Assembly (NCBI GenBank): GCA_963838835.1
Contig: CAWITA010000033.1
Span: forward strand, 1-64,000
Reading direction: 5' to 3'
Origin: Bog-473 sp963838835
GTDB taxonomy: Bacteria > Actinomycetota > Acidimicrobiia > Acidimicrobiales > RAAP-2
Length of the DNA: 64,000 nucleotides
In this document: in pieces, positions 6,947-16,388 of the stretch
Layout: each line of letters opens with the position of its first letter
How positions within the stretch are numbered: position 1 is the stretch's first letter
Notes under the pieces: model-generated
What the model saw: the letters and a program-made list of their open reading frames with translations, nothing else
What the model was told of the DNA's origin: nothing
Databases searched by the model: none
Program-made: the position numbers and the translations under genes

Positions 6947-9637
6947 TCAGGACGCCAACGAGGCCCGAACTGTACTGTCCGCATCCACGTCGGCGGCGAC
7001 CGCGTGCCCCTCGATGTGGCCCGAACTCAAGATGTCGTCGATACGTTCCTTAGGGACTGCCTGGGCAAAGAGGAAGCCTTGCGCTCGGTGGCACTCGGCC
7101 TCCTGCATCGCCTGCAGCTGATCGGGGTGCTCGATGCCCTCGGCGATGACGTCGAGACCGAGCGCCCCGCCGAGCCGGATCAGCGTGTGCACGAGCGCAG
7201 CGCTCTGCACTGAGGTCGTCACCGTCGACATAAACGAGCGATCAATCTTCAGCACGTCCACCGGGAACTGGCGGAGGTAGCTGAGGGAGGAGAAGCCGGT
7301 ACCGAAGTCGTCGATGGCCAGCCGCACGCCGATTGCCTTGAGCTGCTGCAAGCGCCGAACCGTCGCGTTGGCATCCACCATGAGCACCGACTCGGTAATC
7401 TCGAGCACCAGGCCATCGGGATCGAGTTCGCTGGAGCGAAGCGCGTCGCGGACGTCGTCGACAAAACGGTCGGTAGCCAGCTGGACCGCGGAGACGTTGA
7501 CCGACACTGTGACGGAGGGGTTGGTGCGACGCCAGGTCGCCGCGTCGTCGCACGCCCGGTTTAGCACCCATCGGCCGATCTCGTCGATCACGCCGGTCTC
7601 CTCGGCCAGGGGGATGAAACGGTCGGGAGAGACCCACCCGAGGTCAGGGTGGCGCCATCGGAGGAGCGCCTCGACCCCCTGGAGCTGGAGATCACCGAGG
7701 TCGACCACGGGCTGGTAGTGCAGCTCGAACTGATCGTTGCGCAGCGCGGCGTGGAGATCGATGGCCATCTCGAGCCGTTCTGTGACCGCCGACTGCATCT
7801 CGGGGAGGAAGACGGCGGCACAGTTCTTACCCCGCGCCTTGGCCTGGTACAGCGCCACGTCAGCGTTGCGGAGCAGGTCGGCGGCCTCCTCGGTCTCGCC
7901 GAGGGCTATCCCGATCGAGGCGGTCACGGTCACGTTGCGCCCACCGAGGTGGAACGGTGTCGTCCGAATGACCTCGAGGAGGTTCTCGGCAACGATCTCG
8001 GCGCCATGCGCCAAGGACGGGCCACCGAGTAGGACGACGAACTCGTCACCGCCGATCCTGCCCACCGAATCTGCTTCGCGCAGCGCTGTGTAGAGCCGGG
8101 TCGCGACTGCCTGGAGTAGCTCGTCGCCGACCATGTGACCCAGGGAGTCGTTGACCTCTTTGAAGTTGTCGATGTCCAAAAACAGCGCCGCCATTGGGGT
8201 ACTGGCTCGGCGAGCCTGGGCCAATAGGAGCGCGGCGCGGTCTAGCAGGAAGGCGCGGTTGGGCAGCCCCGTGAGGGCGTCGTGCAGCGCCTGATGCCGC
8301 AGCTGGTCCTCCAAGCGGCGCCGCTCTGAGACGTCCTGGGCCATCACGAGGACGCAGTCGCGCCCGTTGAAGTTCAGGCGGTGTGACGCAATGTCGACGT
8401 CGATCAGCGACCCGGCCTTCGTGCGGTGACGCCAGGTGCCCGAATGCTCCAAATCCTCGCGTCCCTCCGCGAGATGGGCAGCCAGGATGGTGGCGTCCTC
8501 GTGGAGCCGGATCTGCTCGATGGTCATAGACAGGAACTCGTCGCGGTTGTAACCGTAGTGAGCCAGGGCAGCCTCGTTGACCTCGACGAAGTGCAACGTG
8601 TCGCCGTCGTAGACCCACATGGGGTGGGGATGATGCGCGAAGAGCATGCGGAAGTCCTCCTGGGACTTGCGCAGCGCCAGCTCGGCTCGCTTGCGATGGG
8701 TGATGTCGTGGGCGAATGCGTGGAATCGGACTCCCTCGGGATCTCGGGTCCGCCAAATGGCGAGGTCGATGGGGAACCGATGTCCATCGCGGTGCTGTGC
8801 TTCGATCTCAAAGTGCCGGCCAAGCAACGGCGCTTCGTCGGTCGTAGCGAGCTCGGCCAGGCCACGGCGGTTGGCGTCGCTGTCGCGCGCGTCTTCGGGG
8901 ATGATCAGGTCCTCGCCGGTCCGTCCGATCGCCTCGGCGCGCTTCCAGCCGAATATCTCCTCGGCCTGGGAGTTCCAGTCAATGACCATCCCGCTGTCGT
9001 CGAATTCCAGGTAGGCGTCATTGGCTGTCTCGAGGGTCGTGCGCAGCCTCTCCTCGGAGCGCCGGACGAATCCCTGCGCCTCGGCTAGGTGCTCGGCGCT
9101 GACACCCAACAGTCCGATCACGAAAAGACAGGCGAGGGCCGACAGCGCCGCTAAGCCGTACTCGTCGGGCCCCTGTAGGAAGCTGGGCGCCAACCCCAGG
9201 CTGATGGTCAGCTCGCCGACGGCTAGCCCTGCGGCCACCCACGCCGCGATCACCCGCCAAGAGAATCCCGAAGCCACCGTCAGGTTGTCCCGAGCGATGA
9301 ACACGTACCCCAAAGCCAACGCTGGCCCCCATCCGGTGAGGTACATGAGCACGGTGGCCACCGCGACCTGCACGGCGATGCGGATCTGCAGACGTCCCCG
9401 CGACGGTGCGGCCGAGTAGACCAGGTGGGTAGTCCACGAGAGGACGTAGCCCAGGCCCAGAGCAACGACCAGCAACCACAGCGGTTGTTTAGCAACGACG
9501 TGGAACCGCTCCAGCCACCACATGGCCAGCGCGGTGGCGAACACGATGGCGAGGACGAAACGCGTCATGGGCAACGCCCACTCGGCTCGGACGCGGGCGC
9601 GAATGCTCGAGTCGTTCGGCAACGGGACCTCGCTCAT
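6947..9637 (-). CDS. Membrane PAS-PAS-GGDEF-EAL cyclic-di-GMP protein
   Basis: An 896-residue membrane signalling protein. The N-terminal about 190 residues contain six or so hydrophobic helices (MASE-like sensor). Two PAS domains follow: one with YLEFDDSGMVIDWNSQAEEI, ending in the PAC-like FHAFAHDITHRKRAE, the second with MWVYDGDTLHFVEVNEAAL. The diguanylate cyclase domain keeps DALTGLPNR and an intact GGDEF active site (GRIGGDEFVVLL, near residue 540). The EAL phosphodiesterase domain keeps EALLRW, EITES, DDFGTGFSSL, KIDRSF and EGIE, so it looks catalytically complete. Both synthesis and breakdown of c-di-GMP are therefore possible. I chose the ATG at 9637 (MSEVPLPNDSS), since the frame upstream lacks homologous character. 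It is not in an operon. Confidence 0.93.
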   Translation of the reverse strand: MSEVPLPNDSSIRARVRAEWALPMTRFVLAIVFATALAMWWLERFHVVAKQPLWLLVVALGLGYVLSWTTHLVYSAAPSRGRLQIRIAVQVAVATVLMYLTGWGPALALGYVFIARDNLTVASGFSWRVIAAWVAAGLAVGELTISLGLAPSFLQGPDEYGLAALSALACLFVIGLLGVSAEHLAEAQGFVRRSEERLRTTLETANDAYLEFDDSGMVIDWNSQAEEIFGWKRAEAIGRTGEDLIIPEDARDSDANRRGLAELATTDEAPLLGRHFEIEAQHRDGHRFPIDLAIWRTRDPEGVRFHAFAHDITHRKRAELALRKSQEDFRMLFAHHPHPMWVYDGDTLHFVEVNEAALAHYGYNRDEFLSMTIEQIRLHEDATILAAHLAEGREDLEHSGTWRHRTKAGSLIDVDIASHRLNFNGRDCVLVMAQDVSERRRLEDQLRHQALHDALTGLPNRAFLLDRAALLLAQARRASTPMAALFLDIDNFKEVNDSLGHMVGDELLQAVATRLYTALREADSVGRIGGDEFVVLLGGPSLAHGAEIVAENLLEVIRTTPFHLGGRNVTVTASIGIALGETEEAADLLRNADVALYQAKARGKNCAAVFLPEMQSAVTERLEMAIDLHAALRNDQFELHYQPVVDLGDLQLQGVEALLRWRHPDLGWVSPDRFIPLAEETGVIDEIGRWVLNRACDDAATWRRTNPSVTVSVNVSAVQLATDRFVDDVRDALRSSELDPDGLVLEITESVLMVDANATVRRLQQLKAIGVRLAIDDFGTGFSSLSYLRQFPVDVLKIDRSFMSTVTTSVQSAALVHTLIRLGGALGLDVIAEGIEHPDQLQAMQEAECHRAQGFLFAQAVPKERIDDILSSGHIEGHAVAADVDADSTVRASLAS

Positions 9638-9850
9638 CAGATGGATGTCGGCAGTCCGAGCGACAGCCAAAACTCCCGGAGCATGGGTGCACGGAAACAT
9701 TGTTGACGATTTGTCCGTCCCCGAGACCCGAGCCGGCACTGTACGGGGCACGTTGGGGGCAATGCCGCCAGCCTTGCCCCCCTGCGCTACACCAATCTGA
9801 GTGATCGCGATGGCGAGCGCCTCGTCACCGCTAGAGCGAAAGCAGAACGT

Positions 9851-10480
9851 TCACGCCGTGTATTCGCCTCCCCACCGGTCGTCGCAAGGTGCACAATGTA
9901 CACAAGGTGCGACTGTGCGCCAAGTAGCGACAGCGACGGCGAGCAGCCACAGCGGCGGGGCGGCGGCCGCGCAGCGCTCGGCGAGTCCCAGCAGGGCTCC
10001 GTGGCTTTCGAGCGCATACCACGCGGCGAGGCCAAGCGAGACTCCCGCCGCTGCGATACTCGGAGTACGCGTCAACAGCAGCGCAGGATGTCGTCTATGC
10101 GAAGCGAACACCGGCCACGTACAGCAGGTCAGTGCCGCCGCGATGACGGCGAGTTCATGTGGGAGCGAGTATCCACGATGCGGCTGCCGGAACAGCGCGA
10201 TCAACAGCACCGCCACACCTCCAAATGCGAGCAGGACGCGGCCAACACGTCCTGCGGGCTGCAGTCCGAGTGCGGCGAGCAGATAGCAGAAGCCCACACC
10301 CGCGAGAGCTGAAGTCATCACCCACGAGTCGGTCGCTCCCTGCCCTGCAAGTTCGCTGATGGTGTCGCGAACCGGGTTGTACGAAGCCGGCTGAATCGCT
10401 GCGGCTACGAAAAAGCCGCCAATGAGCAGCACCGGGGCCGCGCCGGCCGCCGCTACCACCCACCAGCGGATCGCCTTCAC
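9851..10480 (-). CDS. DUF998 integral membrane protein
   Basis: A 209-residue membrane protein with six hydrophobic segments. The first helix is WWVVAAAGAAPVLLIGGFFV, and the loop after it holds the DUF998 hallmark YNPVRDTISELAGQGATDSW. A second recognisable element is RGYSLPHELAV between helices 3 and 4. DUF998 proteins have no firmly known function. The C-terminus is Cys-rich (CVHCAPC), which I do not expect in this family and which could reflect sequence past the natural end. The ATG at 10480 starts MKAIRWW. The neighbours are unrelated. Confidence 0.8.
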   Translation of the reverse strand: MKAIRWWVVAAAGAAPVLLIGGFFVAAAIQPASYNPVRDTISELAGQGATDSWVMTSALAGVGFCYLLAALGLQPAGRVGRVLLAFGGVAVLLIALFRQPHRGYSLPHELAVIAAALTCCTWPVFASHRRHPALLLTRTPSIAAAGVSLGLAAWYALESHGALLGLAERCAAAAPPLWLLAVAVATWRTVAPCVHCAPCDDRWGGEYTA

Positions 10481-10559
10481 CGACGAATCCTACGTGCCGG
10501 ACTGCCTTGCAGAACCGATGAGGACAGGGGGCACCTCGCTCTGTGATGTCGGCTGCCCG

Positions 10560-11149
10560 TTATGGGTCCCATCGCATGAACCAGATCCGCGGGCCGTCGT
10601 CAGGAGCGTGGGCGTCATCGATCACGCGAAAGCCGTATCTCCCATAGATGGCCACGTTGCGTTCCGTGCCTGTCGAGAGGAAAGCCCCCATGCCTTCAGA
10701 CCGAGCCCGTGCTTGACCCTCGCGGATCAAGGCTCCTCCGAATCCTCGGCCTTGGAATCTTGGATCGACCGCGATCGAGTCCAGCTGCCGAGGGGGGCAC
10801 TGGGACTTCGTTTCTCGACCCAGCGCCAAAACTCGTCGTACCGACGTCCTCCGTCATCTGTCAGTGCATGAATCCCAGATTGGTTCCAAGGATGGTCGTC
10901 CCACGATTCAAACCTGTCGGGTGGGATCCACACAGAGGCTCCGCTCGTGTTGTCCGCTTCCCATACAAGTTCCAGGTGTAGCGCTACCTCGAGAAAGAGA
11001 GCGAAGCAACGCGTGAAGCACTCAACCCGGTCCATGGTCTCACCCATGGGCCAACACATCATGGGCTCGTCAGCAAAGGCACGGCCGAAGACCGATGCAA
11101 GCGCATGGAGCCGATCAGTTCCGGCCGGCGCTACTGCTATCGGGTCCAC
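10560..11149 (-). CDS. GNAT-family N-acetyltransferase, frameshifted near 10800
   Basis: A GNAT acetyltransferase of about 196 residues split over two frames. The N-terminal part reads VAPAGTDRLHALASVFGRAF-ADEPMMCW (start, GNAT alpha-1/beta-1) through DEFWRWVEKRSPSAP. The C-terminal part in the other frame continues RQLDSIAVDPRFQGRGFGGA, the acetyl-CoA-binding motif A, then STGTERNVAIYGRYGFRVID, the motif B end. The change of frame falls in a run of six C on the coding strand near 10800; one more C would rejoin them. Family members normally read '(W)YLDSIAVDP' at that point, which fits. The substrate is unknown. I treat it as a gene with a probable homopolymer error rather than a proven pseudogene. 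Confidence 0.75.
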
Positions 11150-11372
11150 TGCGACGCGAGTGTAACGAGCGACCTAAGACTGCGCCCCTGCTACTCGCCC
11201 GGTCCCGGCGGCAATGTACGGGGACATTACCATGTCGAGCATTCGATCAAGGGGCTGTGTGGGCTGGCCCGCCCGGTGGCACTGCCTTCTCGATCTCCAG
11301 CCAACTCTTCCGGCGCATCGGACCGAACGTGCCCCAGATGTCAACAGGAGGCAGTCCACGCGCCTCTCGTTC

Positions 11373-11851
11373 CTATTCGACAATGGCCACGACGAAATCG
11401 CTCTTGGCTCGGCTGTAGCCGTGCGGGTCGCCGTAGGTTCGGCTCGCCAGGGTGCGTTTCAGGGCCACATACTGCGATGCAGCCAGCGGGTCGCGTCACA
11501 TGCGATCTCGGAAGAGAATCTCGTTGCGCAACGAGGCCGTGCCACGGGCCACGATGTGCAGGTTGTGGGTCGTCGCCGAGGATCCTCCGGAAAACGGAAG
11601 GCGGTCCATGAATTCAGCCGATCGGTCCAGGTATCCCAATGGCTCGATTAACGGCACCAGAGGTGCTGAGTTGAGCTCCACCTGGTCGACTTCGGCCAAC
11701 ATGTCAATGATGGGCTTGGCCGCGAGGCCCAGGTTCGAGGTGCTCCCGATGTGCTCGATGCCCACCAGGAGTCCCCCGCTACTTCGAGCAGTCAAATCGA
11801 CTCTGGATGGAATACCAGCGACCACGTCCGATCGTATTCGGCCAGGACCAC
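11373..11851 (-). pseudogene. GrpB/UPF0157-family protein remnant
   Basis: A decayed nucleotidyltransferase-like GrpB protein. In one frame: VVLAEYDRTWSLVF, the usual N-terminus. After a frame change near 11810: GIEHIGSTSNLGLAAKPIID, the family signature with the Gly-Ser-Thr and Lys-Pro-x-x-D residues. It continues through HNLHIVARGTASLRNEILFR-DRM, where an in-frame TGA occurs near 11497. Immediately past this, the same frame reads RDPLAASQYVALKRTLASRT and GDPHGYSRAKSDFVVAIVE, the normal family C-terminus, ending in TAG. So there is one frameshift and one nonsense codon. Since the sequence beyond the TGA is still well conserved, inactivation would be recent. Confidence 0.75.
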
Positions 11852-12039
11852 AGTGTGAGCGCCCTTCGTAGTGCTCGAGCTGCGGTTCGAGAAGTCATCT
11901 TTCACCGCCGAGGACTGTAAAGAACGGTCGCGACGCCGAGATCAGCTAGCTGTCCCGGATGTGCCGAAACGTCCCACCGTCCCGATTTGAACTGGGACAC
12001 CCACGGCGTCCGGTTTCGCCGCCTGTGGGAGCGATCAAG

Positions 12040-12756
12040 TTAACCCTCGACGTGGAAGAGCCTCCAACTCCCCGGGACGACCCTCAGCTCGCGTTCGCCA
12101 TGATCAACGAACTCGATGCCCGATCCCGCTACCAACGGCGGCACGGCACCAGAAACGAGGACCTCACCGGAACCGGCCAGGGTCGACACCCGCGCACCGA
12201 TGTGAACGGCCATCCCGGCAACGTCGTCGCCCCGGGCCTCGATCTCGCCAGTGTGGATCCCGGCGCGCACATCGATGCCGAAACCCTTCAGGGTTTCTCG
12301 GATGGCCAGGGCGCACTCGATGGCCCGACCGGGACTGTCAAAGGTGGCCACGAAACCGTCTCCGACGGTCTTTACCTCTCGGCCCCGGAAGCGTTCGATT
12401 TGGGTACGCACGCTCTGGTCGTGACGGTCCAACAGGTCCCGCCAGCGTTCGTCCCCGAACTGAGCGGCCTTGTTGGTAGAACCAACGATGTCCGTGAACA
12501 ACACTGTGGCCAGAACTCGCTCTGTTCCTGAGCCACCCCGGACACCGGTGGCGAACTCCTCGACCTCGTCGAGCATCGGGCTGGTGTCTCCCACCCAGTA
12601 GAGGGCGTCGGGCCCCCGTAGTTCGACCAACTTGGCTCCGGCGATGTGTTCGGCCAGGTAGCGACCATGGCCGACGCCGAAGATGGTGTCGGTTCGCTGC
12701 AGGATCAAGGTGGGTGCCCTGAACTCGGGCAGGAGATGGCGAACATCGGCTTCAAG
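12040..12756 (-). pseudogene. 5'-truncated alpha/beta-hydrolase/adenylate cyclase fusion
   Basis: What remains is the end of an alpha/beta hydrolase (EADVRHLLPEFRAPTLILQR, then GRYLAEHIAGAKLVEL) followed by a whole class III nucleotide cyclase domain. The cyclase has the first metal Asp in VLFTDIVGST, the second in VKTVGDGFVATFD with the substrate-specifying Lys, and GMAVHIGARVSTLAGSGEVL at the dimer arm, where His replaces the usual Asn as in the hydrolase-cyclase group. In full-length relatives about 200 hydrolase residues precede this. Here that part is absent: the promoter and start of the divergent gene at 12812 take its place. The frame is open upstream to 12885, so a shortened cyclase might still be made from an ATG at 12813. 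Confidence 0.75.
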
Positions 12757-12811
12757 GCGCGTGCACCGTGACCCCGATGGAATCGCGATTTTCACCGGTA
12801 GGGTCAAGCGC

Positions 12812-13573
12812 ATGCCCGACGCTATCGATGCTCTCCGTTCCTCAGTCGACCGGCTGGCCGATCTTGTGCACTCGCTCGATGACACCGTTCTCGTCCGACA
12901 GGCCTACCCGAAAGAGTGGACTATCGCCGATGTGATGTCGCATCTCGGATCCGGCGCAGTCATCGCCCGCCAGGGCCTTCAAGCTTCGCTCGACAATGTC
13001 CAGCCGCCTGACGACTCTAACCAACGGGTCTGGGACGAATGGAACGCGAAGTCGCCCCGGGCAAAAGCCAATGACGCGGTGGCGGCCGATGCCGCGATGA
13101 TGTCCGCCCTTGAGGAAGCCCATCCAGATGACCGGGCGCGGTTCAAGCTCGCTATGGGACCGCTTGAGCTGGACTGGGATGCCTTTCTTGGGATGCGACT
13201 GAACGAGCACCTCATCCACGAATGGGATATCGCCGTCACCCTGGACCCGACCGTCGCCTTGGCCGCCGATGGAACAGACGTGGTCGTGGACAATCTCGAG
13301 CTTATTGCCAGGTTCACGTCCAGGCCCAAAGGCGACCCACGCACAATCATGACGAGTACGACCCAACCGGAACGCTTGTTCGTAGTGACGATCGAACCAA
13401 GTCAGGTCGGATTCGCCTCAACGCAGCCCGAAGGCAAACCCGATCTCTCTATGCCGGCAGAGTCGTTGATCCGCCTGGTCTATGGCCGGCTCGACCCTAA
13501 CCACACCCCAACCTCAGTGGTCGGCGAACGCACTCTGCTTGAGCAGCTACGAACTGTGTTCCCCGGGCCATAA
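12812..13573 (+). CDS. Maleylpyruvate isomerase/mycothiol-dependent (DinB-fold) family protein
   Basis: A 253-residue protein of the TIGR03083/MDMPI type. The N-terminal four-helix bundle has LADLVHSLDDTVLVRQAYPK-EWTIADVMSHLGSGA, where the His of 'SHLG' is the first expected metal ligand. The second ligand set lies in MRLNEHLIHEWDIAVTL, with the E-H-x-x-H-x-W-D pattern characteristic of the family. The C-terminal 90 residues form the SCP2-like domain. Members use mycothiol or bind metal; the individual reaction is usually unknown. The ATG at 12812 was chosen because the homologous helix begins at MPDAIDALRSSVDRLADL. A hairpin covers its stop codon. Presence of the family supports a mycothiol-using actinobacterium. 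Confidence 0.82.
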   Translation: MPDAIDALRSSVDRLADLVHSLDDTVLVRQAYPKEWTIADVMSHLGSGAVIARQGLQASLDNVQPPDDSNQRVWDEWNAKSPRAKANDAVAADAAMMSALEEAHPDDRARFKLAMGPLELDWDAFLGMRLNEHLIHEWDIAVTLDPTVALAADGTDVVVDNLELIARFTSRPKGDPRTIMTSTTQPERLFVVTIEPSQVGFASTQPEGKPDLSMPAESLIRLVYGRLDPNHTPTSVVGERTLLEQLRTVFPGP

Positions 13574-13581
13574 GGCCTGGG
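13562..13581 (+). terminator. 8-bp hairpin over the stop codon of the mycothiol-family gene
   Basis: CCCGGGCC (13562-13569), loop ATAA (13570-13573), GGCCTGGG (13574-13581), with one G-U pair. The TAA stop codon forms most of the loop. A weak intrinsic terminator is the likely reading. Confidence 0.4.
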
Positions 13582-13722
13582 CGCTCAGCCATGAGTTCAG
13601 ATTATGGAAACGCAACTTAGGGTTAGCGACTGAGATCACTTCTTCACGGGTCAAATGTTCGCACAGAGGCTGCCCCAGTCGTGCCTGCTGGAGTGTGACA
13701 CCCTCCCGGCGGTCTGGGATGG

Positions 13723-14813
13723 TCAAGTCCGACGCTGGGATAGAAGTCTTAAGCGTGGCCGATCAGCTCGCACGCCAAGCCAGCCGCGGCCGCCTTGCCG
13801 CCTCCATTCTTTGGCACGTATTCCGCTCGGCGACACATCGAATGCGATGCATGCACCGATCTGATCCACAGCGTCGTCGCTTGGGTCGAAATACGTCATT
13901 CGGTTGTCCCGGAGGCTGTCTCTCTGGGCGTGAATGGTTTTGGACCACTTATTGCAGAGATCCTCCCAATCCCGCGCCCAGAAGTCGATGCCCTCGTCCC
14001 GATTCGCCGCTTCGACCTCCTCGAACACGCCGCCCAGGACCTCCGCCACCTGGCGAAAGTTTGCCTCGGTCCATCCCGCTGAACGATCCGATTCCGACAT
14101 GGGTCCCTCGAAATGAGCGATGGCCATCGCCAGCATGCTCGACAGCTGGTCGAGACCGTCGCGGAAGCCCCGGGTTGGGGGCCATTCTCCCAACAGTGGT
14201 GGTTCCTCATACTGAGGACCCGATGGCACGGACGCGCCACGATCCTCGTAGTAGCTCGCGATGACCGCGTCGTTCTTTGAGCGGTCTCGCGCCAACTTGT
14301 CGTAGACCTGCCCGGGAACGGGAAGTCCCCACCTTCGGTGCTCGTCGAGGTGCTCGAACATCTCCCCGGTCGAGAAGCATGCAACCTCGCGCCCTCTGTT
14401 GAGCACACAGCGGAAGCAATACAGAGCCCTGCGAATATTGTTCCGCCTTACCGTGTAGTTGCCGTCCTCCTCCCTCCATCGGGTCGCGTAGGTCGTCCGA
14501 ACGTCTTCGTCCCAATAACGCAAGTCTTCGTAGCAGCGATCGGACACCCGATGCCCGGCGGCGCGGTGGCTTCGAGATGGGCCACCATTTCGTCGAGCGA
14601 CTCGGTCTCGGTCCGTCCGCGATCGCTCAGGCGGCATCCCGGACAGACGAACCGCCAGACTCTGGGGTCGAGCTCGGCCACGACTTCGGGCCGTCGGGAT
14701 TCCAGGTCCCCGTTCAGGAACGACACGACTTTGAACTTTAGAGTGCGCCGAGATCCGGCGAGCAATGTTCGGGGGCAGTCGGTCCGAACGGCCCTGGTCG
14801 CCCGGGAGCGCAT
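13723..14813 (-). CDS. Unknown cysteine-containing protein, frameshifted near 14540
   Basis: I do not recognise this protein of about 360 residues. The upstream frame runs from about 14813 through LKFKVVSFLNGDLES and the motif WRFVCPGCRLSDRGRTETES to EATAPPGIGC. The other frame continues RCYEDLRYWDEDVRTTYATR, then RRALYCFRCVLNRGREVACF, then FEHLDEHRRWGLPVPGQVYD. Removing one base between 14530 and 14550 joins them. C-x-x-C pairs (CPGC and CFRC) suggest a zinc site. The remaining C-terminal half is acidic and helical (QVAEVLGGVFEEVEAA). The start is uncertain: no strong Shine-Dalgarno is visible. It diverges from the gene at 14915 across a tandem repeat. Confidence 0.45.
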
Positions 14814-14855
14814 TACCTGCCAAACCCCATTGCCAGATGGGGGTTCTGGGAGGAA

Positions 14856-14902
14856 GATGGCTGCGCAGTTGTACAAGAAAGATGGCTGCGCAGTCGTACA
14901 AG
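14856..14902. repeat. Tandem 25-base duplication upstream of 14915
   Basis: Copy 1 (14856-14880) and copy 2 (14881-14902) both read GATGGCTGCGCAGT, then T or C, then GTACAAG. They differ at one base over 22 and abut exactly. Copy 2 runs into the AGGAGGT ribosome binding site of the gene at 14915. It may be a regulator-binding pair or a recent replication-slippage event. Confidence 0.6.
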
Positions 14903-14914
14903 GAGGTCTGAGCT

Positions 14915-15286
14915 ATGGCAAAGGGAGCGTTGATCACTACATGGGGCTCTTCGGCTCGCGGCCGCGAGATAAAGGGTCTCGAAGTGTTCTCCGAGGCTCT
15001 GACCTACTTCGACAATCTGGCAAAGCAGGGGCGGATCCAGGGAGTCAGGACCTATGTCGCCAACACAGGGGACATGTCCGAACTGGCCGGCATGCTGATC
15101 GTCGAGGGAGAACTGAGCGAGCTCCAGGCCGTTCAGTTGGAGCCCGATTACCAAAAGCTCACCGCTAAGGCTGAGAACATCGTGGACCATTTCACGATCA
15201 TCCTGATGACGGGCGGATCTCCTGACGACATCGCCGAGGCGATTGGCTCGGCGACGGAGACGCTCGGCGAGCTCGGCATCGCCTAA
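14915..15286 (+). CDS. Hypothetical 123-residue soluble protein
   Basis: I do not recognise the family. The protein is soluble, without signal or membrane segment. It begins MAKGALITTWGSSARGREIK, then GLEVFSEALTYFDNLAKQGR as an amphipathic helix, then MSELAGMLIVEGELSELQAV and DHFTIILMTGGSPDDIAEAI. The alternation of short strands (ALITTW, RTYVANTG, GMLIVEG, HFTIILMTGG) and helices suggests a ferredoxin-like dimeric alpha-beta barrel fold, as in ABM or DUF-type monooxygenase-like proteins; this is inference only. A perfect AGGAGGT 8 bases upstream makes the ATG secure. A 25-base tandem repeat lies directly upstream. Confidence 0.65.
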   Translation: MAKGALITTWGSSARGREIKGLEVFSEALTYFDNLAKQGRIQGVRTYVANTGDMSELAGMLIVEGELSELQAVQLEPDYQKLTAKAENIVDHFTIILMTGGSPDDIAEAIGSATETLGELGIA

Positions 15287-15650
15287 CGCAGGGGGTTGCG
15301 GCTAGCGGAGACCGCCAGAGGTGTGCCTCCTTCCCGGGCGATACGGGGGCACCCTCAACCGAAAAGGTGCCCGCGCGTTATGGGGCACTGGCCCTTTGAT
15401 AACCGTGTCGGGTAGCAACGTCGTCCCCGCACGAAGTGAATAGATGGTGTACCGTCCCAATCCGGGGCCCCGACGACGGGGGTCCACGTCATTGACGACG
15501 CCTTGGCACGACGCCGCCAAGGAAGGACGACGTCATGGAAATCGAACCTCGTTGACGATGTAGGGGCGACGCCGGCAACCAGCCGGGCCGCACCTGGCTG
15601 GGAGCGGTACGCGTGGGCTGGCGGGGATCCTCTTCGTTCTCGCCGTACTG

Positions 15651-16283
15651 GTGGAGTCCGCGATCGGGCTCGGAGTCGGCATCAACCAGAACGACTCGGC
15701 CGCGAAGATCGCGAACACGCTCGCCGATCACAAAAACCGGCTGGTGGTGGTCGAGGGCTTCTGCGTCGTCTACGCCGCCATGTTTCCGATCTACCTATGG
15801 AAGCTGTACGACCGTTTCCTGCACACGGATGCCGAGGGCTCGGGTGCCCTCGGCTCCTTGCTGCTGGTCGGTGGCGTGCTGTTTGTCGCCCTTCACGCGC
15901 TCAGCGACATCGGGATCTACGGCGTGCTCGACGGGAAGCTCGCGACGTTCGGTGCGCAACACGACCACAGTGTCTCCTACACGCTGTACCTGTTGACCTA
16001 CGCCGTGGACAGCGTCGCGGACGTCTTCGGCAGTCTCTTCGCGTTCGCTGCTGGGGTGCTCGTGTTCAGGAGTGGCGTCTTGCCGCGGTGGCTTGGGTGG
16101 GTCTCGATCCTCGCCGCGCCCCTGCTCTTTCTGCAGGCCTTCGGCCTCGGGGGCGTGATCGCATCGTTTGGACTGGTCCTCGACCTGATCGGATTCGTGT
16201 TGCTCCTCGTCTTCGTCCTGATCAGCAGCGTCGTCTCGCTCAGGAGCGAGAGATCGGTTGGCGCCGCCGCTCAAGTCGAGTAG
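15651..16283 (+). CDS. DUF4386-like integral membrane protein, 5' end disrupted
   Basis: A membrane protein with about six hydrophobic segments, including VVVEGFCVVYAAMFPIYLWK, LGSLLLVGGVLFVALHALSD, WLGWVSILAAPLLFLQAFGL and a final LLLVFVLISSVV. The layout is close to DUF4386-type membrane proteins. The GTG at 15651 cuts the first helix in half: the in-frame sequence upstream reads TRGLAGILFVLAVLVES, with no start codon before a stop. A well-placed ATG with GGAAGG upstream exists at 15535 (MEIEPR) but in another frame. I infer that the true start is near 15535 and that a frame error lies between 15550 and 15610. The function is unknown. Confidence 0.55.
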   Translation: MESAIGLGVGINQNDSAAKIANTLADHKNRLVVVEGFCVVYAAMFPIYLWKLYDRFLHTDAEGSGALGSLLLVGGVLFVALHALSDIGIYGVLDGKLATFGAQHDHSVSYTLYLLTYAVDSVADVFGSLFAFAAGVLVFRSGVLPRWLGWVSILAAPLLFLQAFGLGGVIASFGLVLDLIGFVLLLVFVLISSVVSLRSERSVGAAAQVE

Positions 16284-16388
16284 AGCCCCGTGGGCTGACT
16301 GAAGGCGCCGGGCGAGTGGGTTGACAATGTTCTGGGACACTCGTCGACCCGCTGTCGTTTCCGAAAATGAAACCTCGCTCAGTTCTTT

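Noticed and set aside
11490..11500. The in-frame TGA of the GrpB gene as a selenocysteine codon
   Set aside because: GrpB proteins are not selenoproteins, no SECIS-like hairpin is evident, and the gene also carries a frameshift.
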